The notes below the pieces were generated by a model. The model worked only from the letters and a program-made list of their open reading frames with translations, did not search any database and was not told where the DNA came from. Positions 22,124 to 42,078 of a stretch of DNA of 64,000 nt are shown piece by piece. The number at the start of each line of letters is the position of its first letter. Positions within the stretch are counted from its first letter, which is position 1. A program made the position numbers and the translations under genes. Origin of the DNA: Coprinopsis marcescibilis (lineage: Eukaryota; Basidiomycota; Agaricomycetes; Agaricales; Psathyrellaceae); assembly GCA_004369085.1 (NCBI GenBank), contig ML210229.1, positions 1 to 64,000 on the forward strand, read 5' to 3'.

Positions 22124-25100
22124 TTGGGCGTGTGTGTGGATGGGATTGGGCTGACCTGATGGCGGTACCCTTTCGTTGTTTTTCTTCCTGCTCTTTCATA
22201 CCCGTCCTCGTCGTCCCGTCCTCGTCTGCCGTGGAAAAAAGGAAACCAAGATTTGATGTCTGGTCTACTGCGTTTGGTCAGAGGCCCTGGTGGTGTTATT
22301 TGGTGGATGGACTGACGGACGGATGACGGATGTGAAGACTTTCTGGCGGGGAGGATGTGTTGCTGGTGTGGCTGAGGCGGATGGACCCCCCCCCCGAACA
22401 AAATGCTTGATCTCTTTATGCCTACTTATTCTAGACCTTTTTTTTGGTGGTTGTTGTGGCTGTTGTGGTTGTTGCTCTGGTTGTGGTTGACGGGGTGTTG
22501 TTGTGCTTTACTGACCTCTAACGCTGACGAAATGAACTTCGGGTTGTGTTTACCTTTCTAATCTTTCGTGTTCACAGTTCATCGCTCGATACTCATACTC
22601 CCTCTATCCTCAATCCATCTTGCTCCGTGCTCGAGCGGCCAACGTAACTCCATACCTTTATTTATATCTCTTCTTATATTCCATGTTCCATATACCTTGC
22701 TTTCATTTTCATCGTCTCGGTCCGTTTCGACACTTTCTTGCCCTGCTGGTTTGGACCTTGCTTTGCTTTGCATACTGCTTCCTACGCGGCCGGCCGTCAC
22801 GTTCAACAACGCCAGCCCGACTACGTATGTACATACCAAAAGCAAGACCTCCAGCAGTCCGGGTTGCCTGCCTTACCTATAGCTAGTACCCTAACCCTTA
22901 TTCACAAGTTTCATCAACAGTTTTTCACATGTAGCTTACATTCAAACGACAAGTCCTTTCCTCTTATTTCTTGTACATAGTCGGTAGTTGGCTGGGGTTG
23001 ATTAGTTTTTCTGTCTGGATGGGTGGTTTTTTCCAAATATTCATATTCATGCTCATATCCTGTACTCCATGTTTCAAATTTCAGATTTGCTATTTCAAAT
23101 GGGTAGTTCACATTTTACGACAGGCTTGCTTGCCCCAGTACTACCCCCTCCCTTTATTATCCGTGACTTTCTATTACATTTGTGCGTTGTGGAGTTGGCA
23201 ATACATGTGGTTTTGGGTTACCGCTCGCCAGATTGGGATATGTGACATGGACAATTCAAGGGGTACCTGCTCCACGAGGACGAGGGCGAACATACACCAG
23301 GCACTCGACGATCCTTTCATATAACGCATGTATGTACTCCACCCACCGACGGACGGGGTTTGTCCCTGCAAATCTCCGAGCTCCAAGCTCCATAACGAAA
23401 CTCGAAAGAGTCAATAACCAAACTAAAGTGCTCCACACCCACTGTGTCCGTCTCCATAGCAATGGTCTGTAAGAGAATCGCACACCCTCTCCGAGCTTTC
23501 CCTCCGGCATACATACACTCGACCCACAGCCCTATCAAGCCCATTCCTCCCAACACGGCACGGTACGGTACACAAGTTAATTAACACCCTAATCCAATCC
23601 AAGCAAGACACCGCCGTAATTAATTACGCCAGTCGCTTATTACATTACATTACATCGATAGTAATTAGTTATTAGACTTCCTAATGAGGTTTCCTATGAA
23701 CCACTAATCGCCCTTGTCTTCGTCTTCCCCAAAAGTACATACCCAATGCCGCACTACTGTCAACTGACGCCGATCGCGACGAGCTTCCTGCACTACTCGA
23801 CAATGTCCACTCCCTCGCTCTGCTCAAAATTCTTTTTTCCTGGGCTGTGTGAACACATTACTCGGTTTCCTCATATCTCATATCCGCGTCTTCCATTGAA
23901 CGTTGAACCTACAACGATCATGATCGATGCATGATCCCGTATAATAGCTTGAACCACTAGACCAACCAGCAGTAACTCGTTTCTCGACGGCAAGTCGGTT
24001 ACTCTAAAATACGTACATTACAACAACCTCGAATAAGTGTAGCTTGTGGTCACAGTGGCGCCTACCTTCCGAATCCATTCCAGCTGCTTCCCAAATTCCC
24101 AGATTCTCGCCTATTCAAGGGGCGGAATTAACCGGCGAATGGAGGATCTAAGTATCTCGGACGTCAACTCTTCGCGAAGCTCTGTTCGGGCCCCACTGCT
24201 CGGTGCTCGCAACTGATTCCACCAATGGCGCGCTTATACCGCTTACCCCCTGAAACCCTACACGCACACGCACCAAGTACCAACCAAAATATTAAACGCC
24301 GACTAACCCAACCAAGAGAAGTCACTCTCTTCGACATCCCACCATCCTCCCCGGCAACAAACAAAAAGTCCCACTATGCGAAATTCCATCCCTCCACAGA
24401 TCAAGTCCATCAAGGTATGTACATTCCCTCGCTGAACGTCTTCGGAAACCCCATCCGCATACATGCCTCCTTCGATCAATACAATACCCCAATAGCGGTA
24501 TCTATACTGGTAGCGGAGCCTGCGACGATCCCTCCCGCCGTCCCACCATCGATATCCCACATCGTACCTACAAATTCCTATTACAGCCCACGAATTTCGC
24601 GCAACGCCTCCACCCCGAACCATCCCTCAAAACATTCCGTTCCACAGAAGCTCGGAAGTTCGGAAGCACACGATACGATATGTGCTGTACTGTACAACGG
24701 CCGGCAACTGAGATGAAACCCTTGCATCAAGCATATCCCATCCCATCCCGCAGCTTCCTTCAGCTTCGACCTTCAAACCTATGACATCATTCACACACAA
24801 AGCGAGATGCGGGCGCTCAAGTCCCTACCCCTATCATCAGATAGACATAGACACACTCAGTACTACTTGCACCCCAGCTCATTAAGAACACACAAGTTGG
24901 CAACCAGGCCGCTGCGGACACGCTACATATCACAACTTCATCACCGTATCTCAACGCAATTAAATCTGAATCCCCAATAACATTGCAAAATGTAATGACC
25001 AACTTGAGTACCGGTCGCAGTATTACTAGTAGCATTAGTATACTAACCGACTCTTGTCTTTCTCTTCTGGACCTTACCTTCTTCCAATTCAATCTTACAG

Positions 25101-26856
25101 CTGCCAGGGCCTAGGGCCCAATGGTCAAAAGAAGGCACACCGCCTTCTGGACTATTAATACGGATTACCACTATTACAATACCCTCCGTAAAGACCCCAG
25201 CAACGAGAAGATCCACTGGCACTTCCAACTTCTCCAAGTGTTCTCGTCTCCGAAACTTTGAATAACATCCGACCCTGAGGCCTGAGGCCCAAACGCGCAA
25301 AGAAGGCGTGGCCAACGTAAACACGGCCGCACTTGAAAATCGCACTTATTTATCCACATACATGACCCCAGCAGCGAGAAGAGGGCCAATTACAATTCCA
25401 ACTCCTTCTCTTCCCCCGCAAGTTTTCCGAATTCGAGTGTTCTCGTGTTCGAGCTCTGAATGCATCCGGTCCTGGGACCTGGATGGAAAGAACTTGGTGG
25501 AACCAATTGGCCAACACGGCTGTACCGGACAGTCGTGCTTATCCACGTGTGCGACCCCAACAGCGAGGAGAAGTCCAATTCAACTAACCCTTCCGCAAGT
25601 CTCCTCTGAATAAGACCCAATCATGAACGCAGAAAGACCATGTAGCCAATTGGCCCTTGTGCCGCCGCAGGCCAGTATTTGACTGTGCATTAGCGACGGC
25701 GGACCACGGTGACATCGCAGCTAAATTTACCCCACGCATAGTCAGTCCTACTATTCATTGTCGATCTAGAAACATACATGTACAGCTGTACTATGATCCC
25801 TTAAGTAATTCGGGTCAGTCACCGGTCCAAGTTACCCTCCGCGAAGCCCGACTCGTAACCCAGAGCTCAATAAAATGCTCAGAACGTGTCAGCCGTTAAT
25901 CGGCTCCCTTTCTTCCTCTCCACCGTCTCCAAGCTAGAGGCAAGTATGCAACAAGATGAAGTGCAAGCCTAGGTTTTTCACATCCTTTAGCATCGACTTG
26001 GCTTTTCTGCCTGTCGCTTGAACGACCGTGCCAGTGCAATGGCAATGCTCTTGCTCTTCTGCACTATCGACTTGGAGCCCTGTCTCTCACTGCCCGACTT
26101 CGAGGATCTGGTCCACTTAATGTCAGTTGGAAACACTGATAGTCTTGACGAAGGACACACCGCCATCCCGCGCCTTCCCAAAGTCAATCATACTTTGCTC
26201 TCTGGCATCGACAGGGTCTATGTATAGGCAGTCTCTGAAACAGGTACCGCCCAATCAAACACCGTACCTGAAGCGACTGTCATCACGCTGTGGACACCTG
26301 GCTACGGAATCCACTCTTGCTTAATCTAGCCGCAAAGGGGCGTGAAACGGGGGCGGCATGACATTGTGAAGGGACAACAGCACTTTACAGCCTTATCACA
26401 TCCATATCTTACGGAACCATAGCTCATGTGAACAACTTAGGCGCTCGTTCCAAATCAGGGTCTTGGCAGGTTCCCGACCGTCAAAGGCGATGCCTGTCTA
26501 CCCTGTCCTGCTACTTACCAGGGTGCTCAGTCTATCGGCACAGAAAACAAGACAAGCACTTCATTAATCCATTGTTCTGCGGCCAATATCCTCCGAGGTT
26601 TCTCAGTCCGCTGGCCACCAGAAAAGGTATGCACCAGCGCATTCGGCGTCTTTCCAGTGCTAGTGGTGCGGCATCAACCCGACACAGAGCTATTTCTGTA
26701 GTCCCTCGCTCGTGACTCTGCCACGTTCACAACCAACACCCTCGAACCTAAATCTTCATTAAAAGACGCAGTGCCTGCCTATTCTGTTCTCTTATCGTCT
26801 CACAACAACAACCCTAGAACCCCACTCCCACTGCACACTCAAGTCGTGCCAGTGTA
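22124..26856. other. Gene-poor 4.7-kb region
   Basis: No gene could be supported here. The first 400 bases are the Msb2-like 3' region with T- and G/T-rich tracts. Open frames such as 24225-24716 and 25308-25613 have no recognisable domain, no splice context and biased composition. A diverged tandem repeat lies at about 25190-25640. CCCTAACCCTTA at about 22889 is a single short telomere-like match, not an array. The last few hundred bases are the likely promoter of the gene at 26857. Confidence 0.5.
25190..25640 (+). repeat. Diverged tandem repeat, about three units
   Basis: Three imperfect copies of a segment recognised by CTTATTTATCCAC-like sequence, then GACCCCAGCAGCGAGAAGA, CCAATT-rich sequence and GTTCTCGT-like sequence. 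The anchors (GACCCC..CAGCGAG or equivalent) start near 25190, 25363 and 25552, so the unit is about 170-190 bp. The copies carry many substitutions and small indels. There is no shared open frame, so it is probably old noncoding duplication. Confidence 0.5.
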
Positions 26857-28324
26857 ATGGACGCTTTCAGCCTCCTCACAAACATCATTTCCGTCGCTCG
26901 CGGGATCCACAGCTGGCTCGACCAACTCCAATGCAAAAAGGACAAACTGCGCCAGCTGCAATGGCGCGTCAAAACCCTTATCGACACTCTCCAGCCCCAC
27001 CTCGACCTTCAGAAGCACGACAAACTCCCCAACGATGGGATGATAGACATCTTCCTCGAGCTCGCAGCGATTCTCAGCAGCATTCGCGAGCGGCTCTCCG
27101 TATACCGCGCGAAATTCCGCCTTAGCAAGTTTATGGAGTTCATAAACCCCGCTGTACTGCTGAGTAGACTCGAGGACGATGAGAAGAGGCTATCGAGGTG
27201 GATAGAGCTTTTTTCGCTGAGGCTTCAGGTCAATGCCACGAAGCATGTGGAAACGCTGTTGAGTCTGTCACCAACGACAACCGTCAACAGGGACGCTGTC
27301 ATACATCACTGTAAAGTTGGTGATGTCGTCGAGTTCTGGGATTTATGTGTCGGAAATGATGTAAGAAACGCTTCCTCAGATTGGTCAATGATAAAAGCTC
27401 AAACCCTGATAGGTTGCGATGGCGAGTCCAGCAGAGTTTCTGACTGGGCTGAGATGCTGGATTAGAGAGAACATCGACGAGTTCCTATTCTCTAGCTTGC
27501 TTTCAACGCTTGACCCGGATAATTTGGGATCAATATTGCGCAAGAACCTTGACGCAGAAGTTGGGGATACCTCTCTCAAGCAATACGTGTCCCAGCTGAA
27601 AGAAACACTATCCAATGGTCAGTCACGCTGCATCGCAAGGTACAGGTTGGTCTAACTAGCTATTAGGCGCCGAGCCTCCTTCTCAGAACCTCATGGACTC
27701 GGATGACGACGTCACCGTCGTAGACGAAGACACAACCTCCCACGAAGAGCCCAACGTGCATCCCACACTGGTGTGGATTGATGATAGGATGCAAAATAAC
27801 AAACACGAGATCAAACATGCGGAATCGATGGGTATCCACGTTGTCACTCTCCCTTCAACCGCCGTAGCCAAGCTCTGGATCGAGGAAAACGAGGGTGAGC
27901 TAATTCATATCTGATCCCAGGCGAAAGATCGTGTTGACACGCCATATAAGCGCGACTCCGCGAGCTTGAGAGGACGAACAGCCTCCGGTTCATCACAGAT
28001 AACGCCAGGTGGGAAGGAAGCGAACGAACGCAGATGTTCCTCAACATGACCGCAGGCGAAACAATCCTACGTTTCCTGCGGGGGAAACGTTTGACCTCCC
28101 CGGTGCTCGTGTACTGCGGTGAGAGCGTAGTATGCACCGAATACGTGAAGCTCTATAGTGCAGCAGCATCTACGAAGCAGGCCGATACATGCCTGAAGTT
28201 CCTTGAATACCTTTCCCCCCTAAAGGGTCGCAAAGCGGTTGTGTGGGACGATGAAGAATTCGATGCGGCATGGGACCAAATGTTCTCGATTCGACACGGC
28301 TGGAATATTAACATCTCATCCTGA
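26857..28324 (+). CDS. Helical HeLo/MLKL-like plus receiver-like protein, paralogue 2
   Basis: Predicted 436 residues in four exons (26857-27360, 27413-27617, 27667-27894, 27951-28324), intron phases 0, 1, 1. It is paralogous along its whole length to the gene at 14298-15938. The start is MDAFSLLTNIISVARGIHS, followed by KKDKLRQLQWRVKTL, a helical region to about 160, and a middle segment with FWDLCVGNDV and STLDPDNLGSILRKN. The C-terminal receiver-like part carries TLVWIDDRMQNN (D275, D276), LRFITDNAR (D329), LNMTAGETILRFLRG and SPVLVYCGES. The acidic pair and the later Asp sit where CheY-like domains bind metal and accept phosphate, but no conserved Lys equivalent is clear. It lacks the Gly/Ser-rich insert of paralogue 1. 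The prolyl oligopeptidase gene starts 411 bp downstream on the same strand. Confidence 0.62.
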
Positions 28325-28735
28325 AGTACTATGGACTCTCTTGACCTATATACACTCCTAATACTATGTACTTGTATGCAGACCTAGTATGTCGACAGAC
28401 TTTGGCCAATTTCAACTTTCAACTACCGATTCAAGCTGGGTTTCAACTTCTTGAGTCTTTCTCATCCTGGGCCTTGAGGCTTCCACACGTGCTAACTATG
28501 TTCGTGCTCGTATTCCGAAGCTAGAGAGCTTCAAAACACCCATGAGTTCGTCTTACGCGCCATACGTCGATTTCTTAAGAGGGTACTGGCCACAGTCGTG
28601 ACATTACAGTGTTTTTATTGTATCGCAGACCACAGCCTGAGGATGACGCTTCAAGCTTGGAGCGCAGTCGAAACTGAGTATTTCTGATCACGCATGCATT
28701 AGTGAGTTATCGGTCTTACGAGTACTACTACGAAC
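28325..28735. other. Intergenic, probable promoter of the prolyl oligopeptidase gene
   Basis: A 411-bp stretch with no coding signal. It was examined for a short ribosomal cyclic-peptide precursor frame next to the oligopeptidase and none was seen. Confidence 0.4.
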
Positions 28736-31700
28736 ATGTCGCCTTGGGTCCCCAACAAATACCCAGAAACGCGCCGTGGCGACCACGTTGACATCTATAA
28801 GAGCACAAAGGACTACGAGGTCAAGGTCCCAGACCCCTACAGATGGTTGGAAGGCGCATCAGAGGAGATCAACGAATGGACGTCTGCACAAGATGACTAT
28901 ACCCGCAAATACATCGACGATTACCCACATCGTCAGGAGCTTGAAGATGCTTTCCTGGCTAATTACGACTACGCAAAGGTTAGTCTGGATCTGACTTTCA
29001 ACCGAGGTCACAATGAACGAACCTTTTGATAGTTCTCTGCCCCTTACCTCGCAGATAAGAAGCGATGGTATTGGTGGTATAACAGTGGTTTGCAGGCTCA
29101 ATCAGGTCTGTATCACGAAGAAAAATGCGGGTGACTTACTGATAAGTTTTGACTGCCCAGTCTATTATCGATCCAAGGATGGCCAGCTGCCCGATAGGTC
29201 CGATGGCGCCAACAACGGCGACATCTTCTTTGACGTACGTGAATAAATGAACTGAATAGCTGTACCTTGCATAAATCCGTCTTCGCGCAGGTCAATGCTC
29301 TCACTGAAGACGGGACTGCCTCCATCAGTGTTCACGGATTCTCTGAGTCAGGCGAGTACTATGCGTACGGTATCTCTTACTCCGTGAGTCCACGGCAGGA
29401 TTTTCTTCTCAACGACTTCCAGCTGAGACTTATCACGATACAGGGAAGCGACTTTACGACTATCTATGTTCGTCGCGTGGATTCTCCTTTTACCTCCAAG
29501 GAACAACTCACCAATGACCCGGGACGCCTCCAAGACGAGCTGAAATTTGTCAAATTCTCGTCCATAACTTGGACCCCTGACTCGAATGGTTTCTTCTATC
29601 AGGTACGTGATCGATGCATAGAATTCGTTGGCCGTTCTGAGGTCCGCTACAGAGATATCCTGAACCAGAATCTGGTGCACCCGGGATTAAAACAGGCCGT
29701 GATACAAATGCCAAACTTTATTACCATCGAATCAACACAGCACAATGTGCGTCGTCTCCAATAGACAAAGTTGGAGAAAGTATTAACACAGGACACAGCG
29801 GAGGACATTCTTGTTTATTATGACGAGAGTAAGCCCGAGTATATGTATGGAATTCAAGTCACAGACGACGACCAATATGTCGTCCTATATATATCCCAGG
29901 ACACTTCAAAGGTAAATCAACTCAGAACTTTCTCTTAAATAATAAAACAATAACGTCGTTTCAGAGGAACCTACTTTGGATTGCACCTCTAGAACAGGAG
30001 TCTATTGACGCTAGTTTTACATGGAATAAGATGGTGAATGAATTTGAAGCAGGATATAGATAGTAGGTCAAATTTCAGCTCATTCGCTTCATATGGACTC
30101 AAATGATTCTCCACCAAGCGTATCCAATGATGGGCCCATTTTTGTTCTTAAAACCAACACAGGCGCACCAAAGTATCAAGTAGTTACCATTGATACATCC
30201 AAGGACAACATCCTGCAAACATTTATACCAGAATCCGACGCAACATTAATGAGCATATCCCCTGTTAACAAAGGACAGAATTTTGTTGTTGTATACAGCC
30301 GGAACGTAAGTCTACACCACTTCCAATGCAATTTGAGTACTGAGCGGTTGGATAGGTCAAAGACGAAGTTTATATTTACTCTAAAGAGGGCACAGAGATC
30401 TCCCGACTTGTCCCCGACTTTATTGGCAGTATTTCTGTCATTACAGACTTCAAAGACTCTTATTTCTTCGTCACATTGTCAGGGTTCACAACCCCAGGCA
30501 CGTACGGACGGTACGACTTCACGGCCCCGGAGGAACAGAGATGGAGCATCTATAGTACTACCAAGGTTCCTGGCTTGATCCTCGATGAGTTTGAGTCCCA
30601 GCAGGTGCGCAGATGGCTTAGTGCTTAATCTCCAACAACGGGCTTACGAACGACAAACAGGAATGGTATCAAAGCAAAGACGGAACAAAGGTTCCTATGT
30701 TCATTGTTCGTCACAAATCCACCCCTCTAAATGGCACGGCGGCGGCGCTACAATACGGTGGGTGCTGTTTAATTGTATGTTTTACAAGGCTGATGAGCTT
30801 GTGGCACATTTGACACTCGAAAACAGGCTACGGTGGCTTCAATAACTCTATAACACCTTCATTCGGCCCTGTTACCCTTACCTTTTTGAAGATATACCCC
30901 ATCATCTATGTGGTCTGTAACATCCGGGGCGGCGGGGAATTTGGAAAGGAATGGCACGAAGCCGGGTACCGCGAAAACAAAGTACGTACTGCATGGCATA
31001 CTTCAAATGGCCTAAGCTTTCTTACACGTACATTGTATTGACATCGTAGCACAACTGCTTTGACGACTTCATCGCGGGAACGTGAGCATAATATTCCTTT
31101 ACCATTTACGACTATAACACTTGTCTAACGTCCAATGTTGTCAGGGAATTCCTGATCAGGAACAATTTTGCTGCTCCTGGAAAAGTTGCGATTCAAGGAG
31201 GGTCAAATGGAGGTCAGCTAAGACTTTGATCAGAGTGCATGCGTATAATGCTAATAGCTGAGAAGGGCTTCTCGTCTCGGCCTGCGTTAACAGAGCCCCT
31301 GAGGGGACATTTGGCGTCGCCTTGGCCGATGTCGGAGTCCACGACCTTCTTCGGGTAAGCAATAAACAGCATACGCAAGCATGTCGACTCAAGCTTACCA
31401 ACGAGGCCTGTTTCCTAGTTCCACAGATTCACAATTGGTATGGACTAGTTGACTGCTCTGTACAAACCTGGATTTTAACGCAACTACAGGAAAGGCATGG
31501 ACTAGTGACTATGGGGATCCGGACAACCCAGACGACTTCGACTTTATCTATCCCATCTCGCCACTACACAACGTCTCATCGACCAAGGTTCTTCCACCAA
31601 TGTTGCTTTATACAGCGGATCGTGCGTGATTTTCAATCTGATTGAAGTCTGTTAACTTAACACGGAAAACCTTAGATGATGACCGCGTTGTCCCCAGCCA

Positions 31701-31950
31701 TTCGTTCAAACTTGCTGCGACTCTGCAACACCTTCGTGCAGATAACCCAAGTCCCATACTCCTTCGCGTGAATAAGAAGACTGGACACGGTGCGGGAAAG
31801 TCAACCAAGAAACGGTAGGCTGTTTTGCTACCTTTGAGCAACCACGGTCCACCATTAATCGCCACGGTAAATAGGATCCAAGATTCAGCGGACAAACTGA
31901 GCTTTGTTGCTCAGGTCTTACACTTGAAATGGAGGGTAGAGTCCAACTAA
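28736..31950 (+). CDS. Prolyl oligopeptidase (S9A family)
   Basis: Serine peptidase of the POP family that cleaves after proline in short peptides; some mushroom paralogues act as peptide macrocyclases. The model has 19 exons from 28736 to 31950 and 729 residues, close to the family's 710-740. Exons include 30356-30604, 31050-31081 (32 nt), 31145-31212, 31419-31437 (19 nt) and 31875-31950; all 18 introns are GT..AG and frame-consistent. The N-terminal part shows the family start ([16 protein letters not shown]) and a beta-propeller. The alpha/beta-hydrolase part has [16 protein letters not shown] and the triad Ser576 in GGSNGG, Asp661 in [12 protein letters not shown] and His696 in GHGAGKS. 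No signal peptide is present, so it is cytosolic. Nothing in it is broken. Whether it is the housekeeping POP or a specialised macrocyclase cannot be decided from this sequence alone. Confidence 0.92.
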
Positions 31951-32085
31951 TAACTGCTATCCCTTCGCAAAGTCTATATAGCCCGGATATAAACAGAGAT
32001 CAAACTTTAATAATTGTTCGGCGCTTAACATGTTGAGACGAAGGGTTTGGGCTTCTATGTCACCTGGTCGCGCGAATATAATTAG

Positions 32086-34665
<2,580 letters not shown>

Positions 34666-35229
34666 GTCCCCCAGTGCTAATAATACGTTTGCACCAATAA
34701 CATACGTCTATCGAAAATGGAGGAGATCTAAATTACCTTGTACGAATATAGGACAACGCCTCCCAGACTTTTGCATGAGGTCTGTGTTACGAGAAATTCA
34801 AAGGGATGATGCAAGGTATTAAACCAGAGAAGTTAAGTTAGCATGTAGATTTGTCGAATTGAACTCTGTCAATAGCTATGACGCAACACGCGCCTAGTCT
34901 TGGCGCTTGCCGTTTCGTATCGAGCGCGCAAACTTTATCTGCTGCCATGGGGCGAGCTAACGAAGTTTGGAGGCAAGCCCATGTGGCCTTTCGCTGTTTA
35001 TAAGTTCATTTTGGGTCATCGTGTCTCCTACACGCATTAGTGACTTGGGTTGTGGACTAGGCGCCCCTATGTGCCAATACCACATCCTTTGCATATTTGG
35101 GAGCAGTGACATTACATCGAATACAGGGAGCAGTGTAAATACATGGAATACAAGGAGCAGTGTAAATACATCGAATACAGAACCTACATAGAGAAGTAGA
35201 GTTGGTAGGCACAAGGAACACACAGGCTT
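34666..35229. other. Intergenic between convergent GMC and BTB genes
   Basis: Convergent 3' regions with no gene; it contains the 27-bp triplicate at 35099-35179. Confidence 0.4.
35099..35179 (+). repeat. Three tandem copies of a 27-bp unit
   Basis: Units 35099-35125, 35126-35152 and 35153-35179 share the pattern GGGAGCAGTG, then three to five variable bases, then ACATCGAATACA, with only a few differences between copies. It is noncoding and lies in the 3' region of the BTB gene; probably slippage-derived. Confidence 0.85.
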
Positions 35230-36381
35230 TCAATCAAAGTTGAGGTCTTTCAATTCCGCCCAGGGTGGAAGGCCAAACATTTGCGGTACTTGACTCCAAG
35301 CATGCCTACGAGCAGTATCAAAGAGTCTTTCAGCCACTCCCGTACATGTAGTACAAAATCCCTTTGCAAGTTTGGCCCTGTCGAAACGTTGCAGCAGGTA
35401 AGCACATTTGGGAAGGGGGGTGAAGACCTCTTCAACCAATTTGAGGCGTGCGTTCTTACATGCCCTGTTGTTCAGGCACGCAGGACTGGGGCTGGGGATG
35501 GCACCCGAAAACAGCCAGGAGAGACTGGAGTCCTTCAACGCTACATAGAAGCGGTCGCGCGCCAATATGAGTGTTTGGACGAGGTCGGGAGAGATTCTGG
35601 AGATATTTCCGTCATTGCTGGTTGTTCCGGTGAAGAGAATTAACTAGGAGGTTATTAGCGAGCATTGGCGGGACAAAACGAAAGAAGACCTACCGGGAAG
35701 TCCGGATGACAAATGGCTGTCGCATATAACGCTGGGAGAGACCGTTCCAGATGCATTTTGTGGGCCAAATTGATGGCGTCGAAAAGCGAGGTGCTTTCGC
35801 CAAAGATTGTCACGTCATCGTTGTCCTTACATGGGGCCGCTGTATATCGATCCAGATGGCATGGAAAGGCGTTTCCAAAGCGTTTGATGCCTTCTGAGAG
35901 GAGAGCTTGGAAATCGTACTTGTGACCCAATCGAATCATGGCAGAAATGGCAGAAAAGGACGGACTTTCGTGAGCCTGTGACAACCTGTTTACACAGTGT
36001 CAGTCAGGATATATAGTACCGCAAAAAGGCTCACTGAAGTCCATAGTATATTAGTTCAAGAACGTGCGTCCAATCGGCACTCGAGTCGTCGTTGAACTCC
36101 AAAACAAGACATCCTTCGCTTTCTGATTCAGGGTCATGAACCATAGGCTGAGGTACTGAGAATGTGTCGCACAAGACGGTAGACTGGATAGAAAGAATGG
36201 ATTTGTGAACTCGAAAAAGGGTGTTTTCTGCGCGAATAACGATGTTTCCGTCTTCGAACCAGCAGCTGGGCGATCGGATGCAGGTTGAATGTGGTTTCTC
36301 AGTGCTGGTACTGGCGCCGTCGTGGGACTGTTGTCCCAAAGATGTCCGTTTACGCTTCTTGTCAATATGGCCTGTCGACAT
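35230..36381 (-). CDS. BTB/POZ domain protein with C-terminal Cys pairs, paralogue 1
   Basis: Predicted 350 residues in three exons (36381-36035, 35985-35694, 35643-35230). After a basic start (HIDKKRKRTS) comes a BTB/POZ fold: SCWFEDGNIVIRAENTLFRVHKSILSIQS, then VLEFNDDSSADWTHVLELIYYGLQ and SAMIRLGHKYDFQAL. The C-terminal part has C-x5-C and later FCTTC (C-x2-C), which could bind zinc, and ends WAELKDLNFD. BTB domains dimerise and often recruit Cullin-3 or repressors, but this basidiomycete family is uncharacterised as far as I know. The frame extends upstream to 36450; 36381 was chosen because it gives the same spacing to the Lys/Arg cluster as in the paralogue at 42079. It is divergent from SMC3. 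Confidence 0.82.
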
Positions 36382-36801
36382 AGTTTCCACGGATCTACGA
36401 ACTTGCGTAAACGTTGTGGCTGCTGGAGGAGATTCAAACGCATTCCTCAATGATTTCTCGCGCCAGAGAAGGTTTAGTCTCCGATTGAAACCGGGCTAAA
36501 ATCCAAGGGAACACCAAACGCATGCGATTTGGCTGGTTGACACAGACAAAGTGTACATAAATACATTCATCTCCGAGATTATCTCAATATCATCTGCATT
36601 CCGGTCGAAATATCGGTTACGGTAGATGAGCCTTGAGGAACACGAATAAAGCAGCCGAAGTTTCGCGACGCGCCCGCGTCACAGTCACGTGGTGTGGTTG
36701 TCACAAGCGCTCGGACCCCGTCCTTGATGTTCCCATTCTAATTTCTACCACCATCTTTGACTCGTTCCTTTTCGTTGTACAGGGCTGCAGCGAGGCGAAC
36801 C
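36382..36801. promoter_or_regulatory. Shared divergent promoter region of BTB paralogue 1 and SMC3
   Basis: The only space between the divergent BTB and SMC3 starts is 420 bp. It contains CGCGCCCGCGTCAC near 36669, which includes an ACGCG-like core of the kind bound by MBF-type cell-cycle regulators in fungi. That connection is inference only. No other feature is seen. Confidence 0.35.
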
Positions 36802-41163
<4,362 letters not shown>

Positions 41164-42078
41164 CCGATGATTCCGGCCTGGCTCCACGATTGTACTTCCA
41201 GTTTCGATTTTGCCCTATGTTTTGTTGTAGACTTATCCTTCTAATTTCTTCTTTTCGTTATGCTTTGTTGATCTGTATTTTATCGCTTTGACATCTGACA
41301 ATCTCGAATACCCCGATTGGGCCTGCTGAATCTTTCTATCACCAGGAACGAGAAGTGTTTCCCTTTACAGATTTTCGCGCGAGTTCGGTAGCCCCTGACC
41401 ACGCGCTGAAGCCAGCCCTAAAGGCCCAAAGTTCCGCGATAATCACAATACTGTGCTTTGTCGGCTATAAATGCAGGATAGTATCCATGGGCTCAGTACC
41501 TCATTCAGATGGCCAGAAGAGGAGGAATGTGCTCTGATAGTCCCATTGTTCAATGCTCAACGTTCACCCTTGTACCCACGCTGAACATGAACTTGATCTT
41601 CACACCGCGGAGTATGAAGTGATGTGTGAACAGTGGAAAGCAACCAATGGGGAAAACATTAGGGCCGAGCTTGGAACATTTCTCTGCCACAAAGTTTGCG
41701 GGGAGGACTTGCTATTGAAGAATTCCCCTGGATATGTTATCTCCCCTATTCCGACCAGTGGTAGAAGGCAAGCCGTCTCTCTTGGCTTATTGAAATATCA
41801 CCAGCCCAATCCATTGTCCAAAGCGCTATATGGTCAATTGGAGACTCGCGATACTCATGGGAGCTCATGGCTTGCTGCCTCGTGGCAAAAGCCCCGAGTA
41901 AATCAACTTCAGGGATCCTCCTATTCTCCCCTATCGCGACACGCGACATCTAAAACGACCGAAGAACCACCTACTGGACGCGTCCAGACCAGCCCTAAAG
42001 TCCTGACGCAATCTTCTAATAGTCCCGCCTTCTTGAAGTTGATTGCCTCCCGTTCTCTACTCTACTCTTCTTCCCACC
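41164..42078. other. Intergenic, no supported gene
   Basis: SMC3 3' region and the upstream region of BTB paralogue 2. The frame 41553-42116 overlaps the BTB start, has no domain and is probably chance. Nothing else is seen. Confidence 0.45.

Noticed and set aside
22885..22900. Telomere-like CCCTAACCCTTA
   Set aside because: A single partial match, not an array; no sign of a chromosome end.
24225..24716. 163-codon plus-strand frame in the gene-poor region
   Set aside because: Pro/Ser/His-rich, no domain, no intron or promoter context; likely chance.
29013..30845. Apparent frame breaks in the prolyl oligopeptidase suggesting a pseudogene
   Set aside because: All breaks are explained by GT..AG introns of about 50-70 nt; the 19-exon chain is intact and sums to 730 codons.
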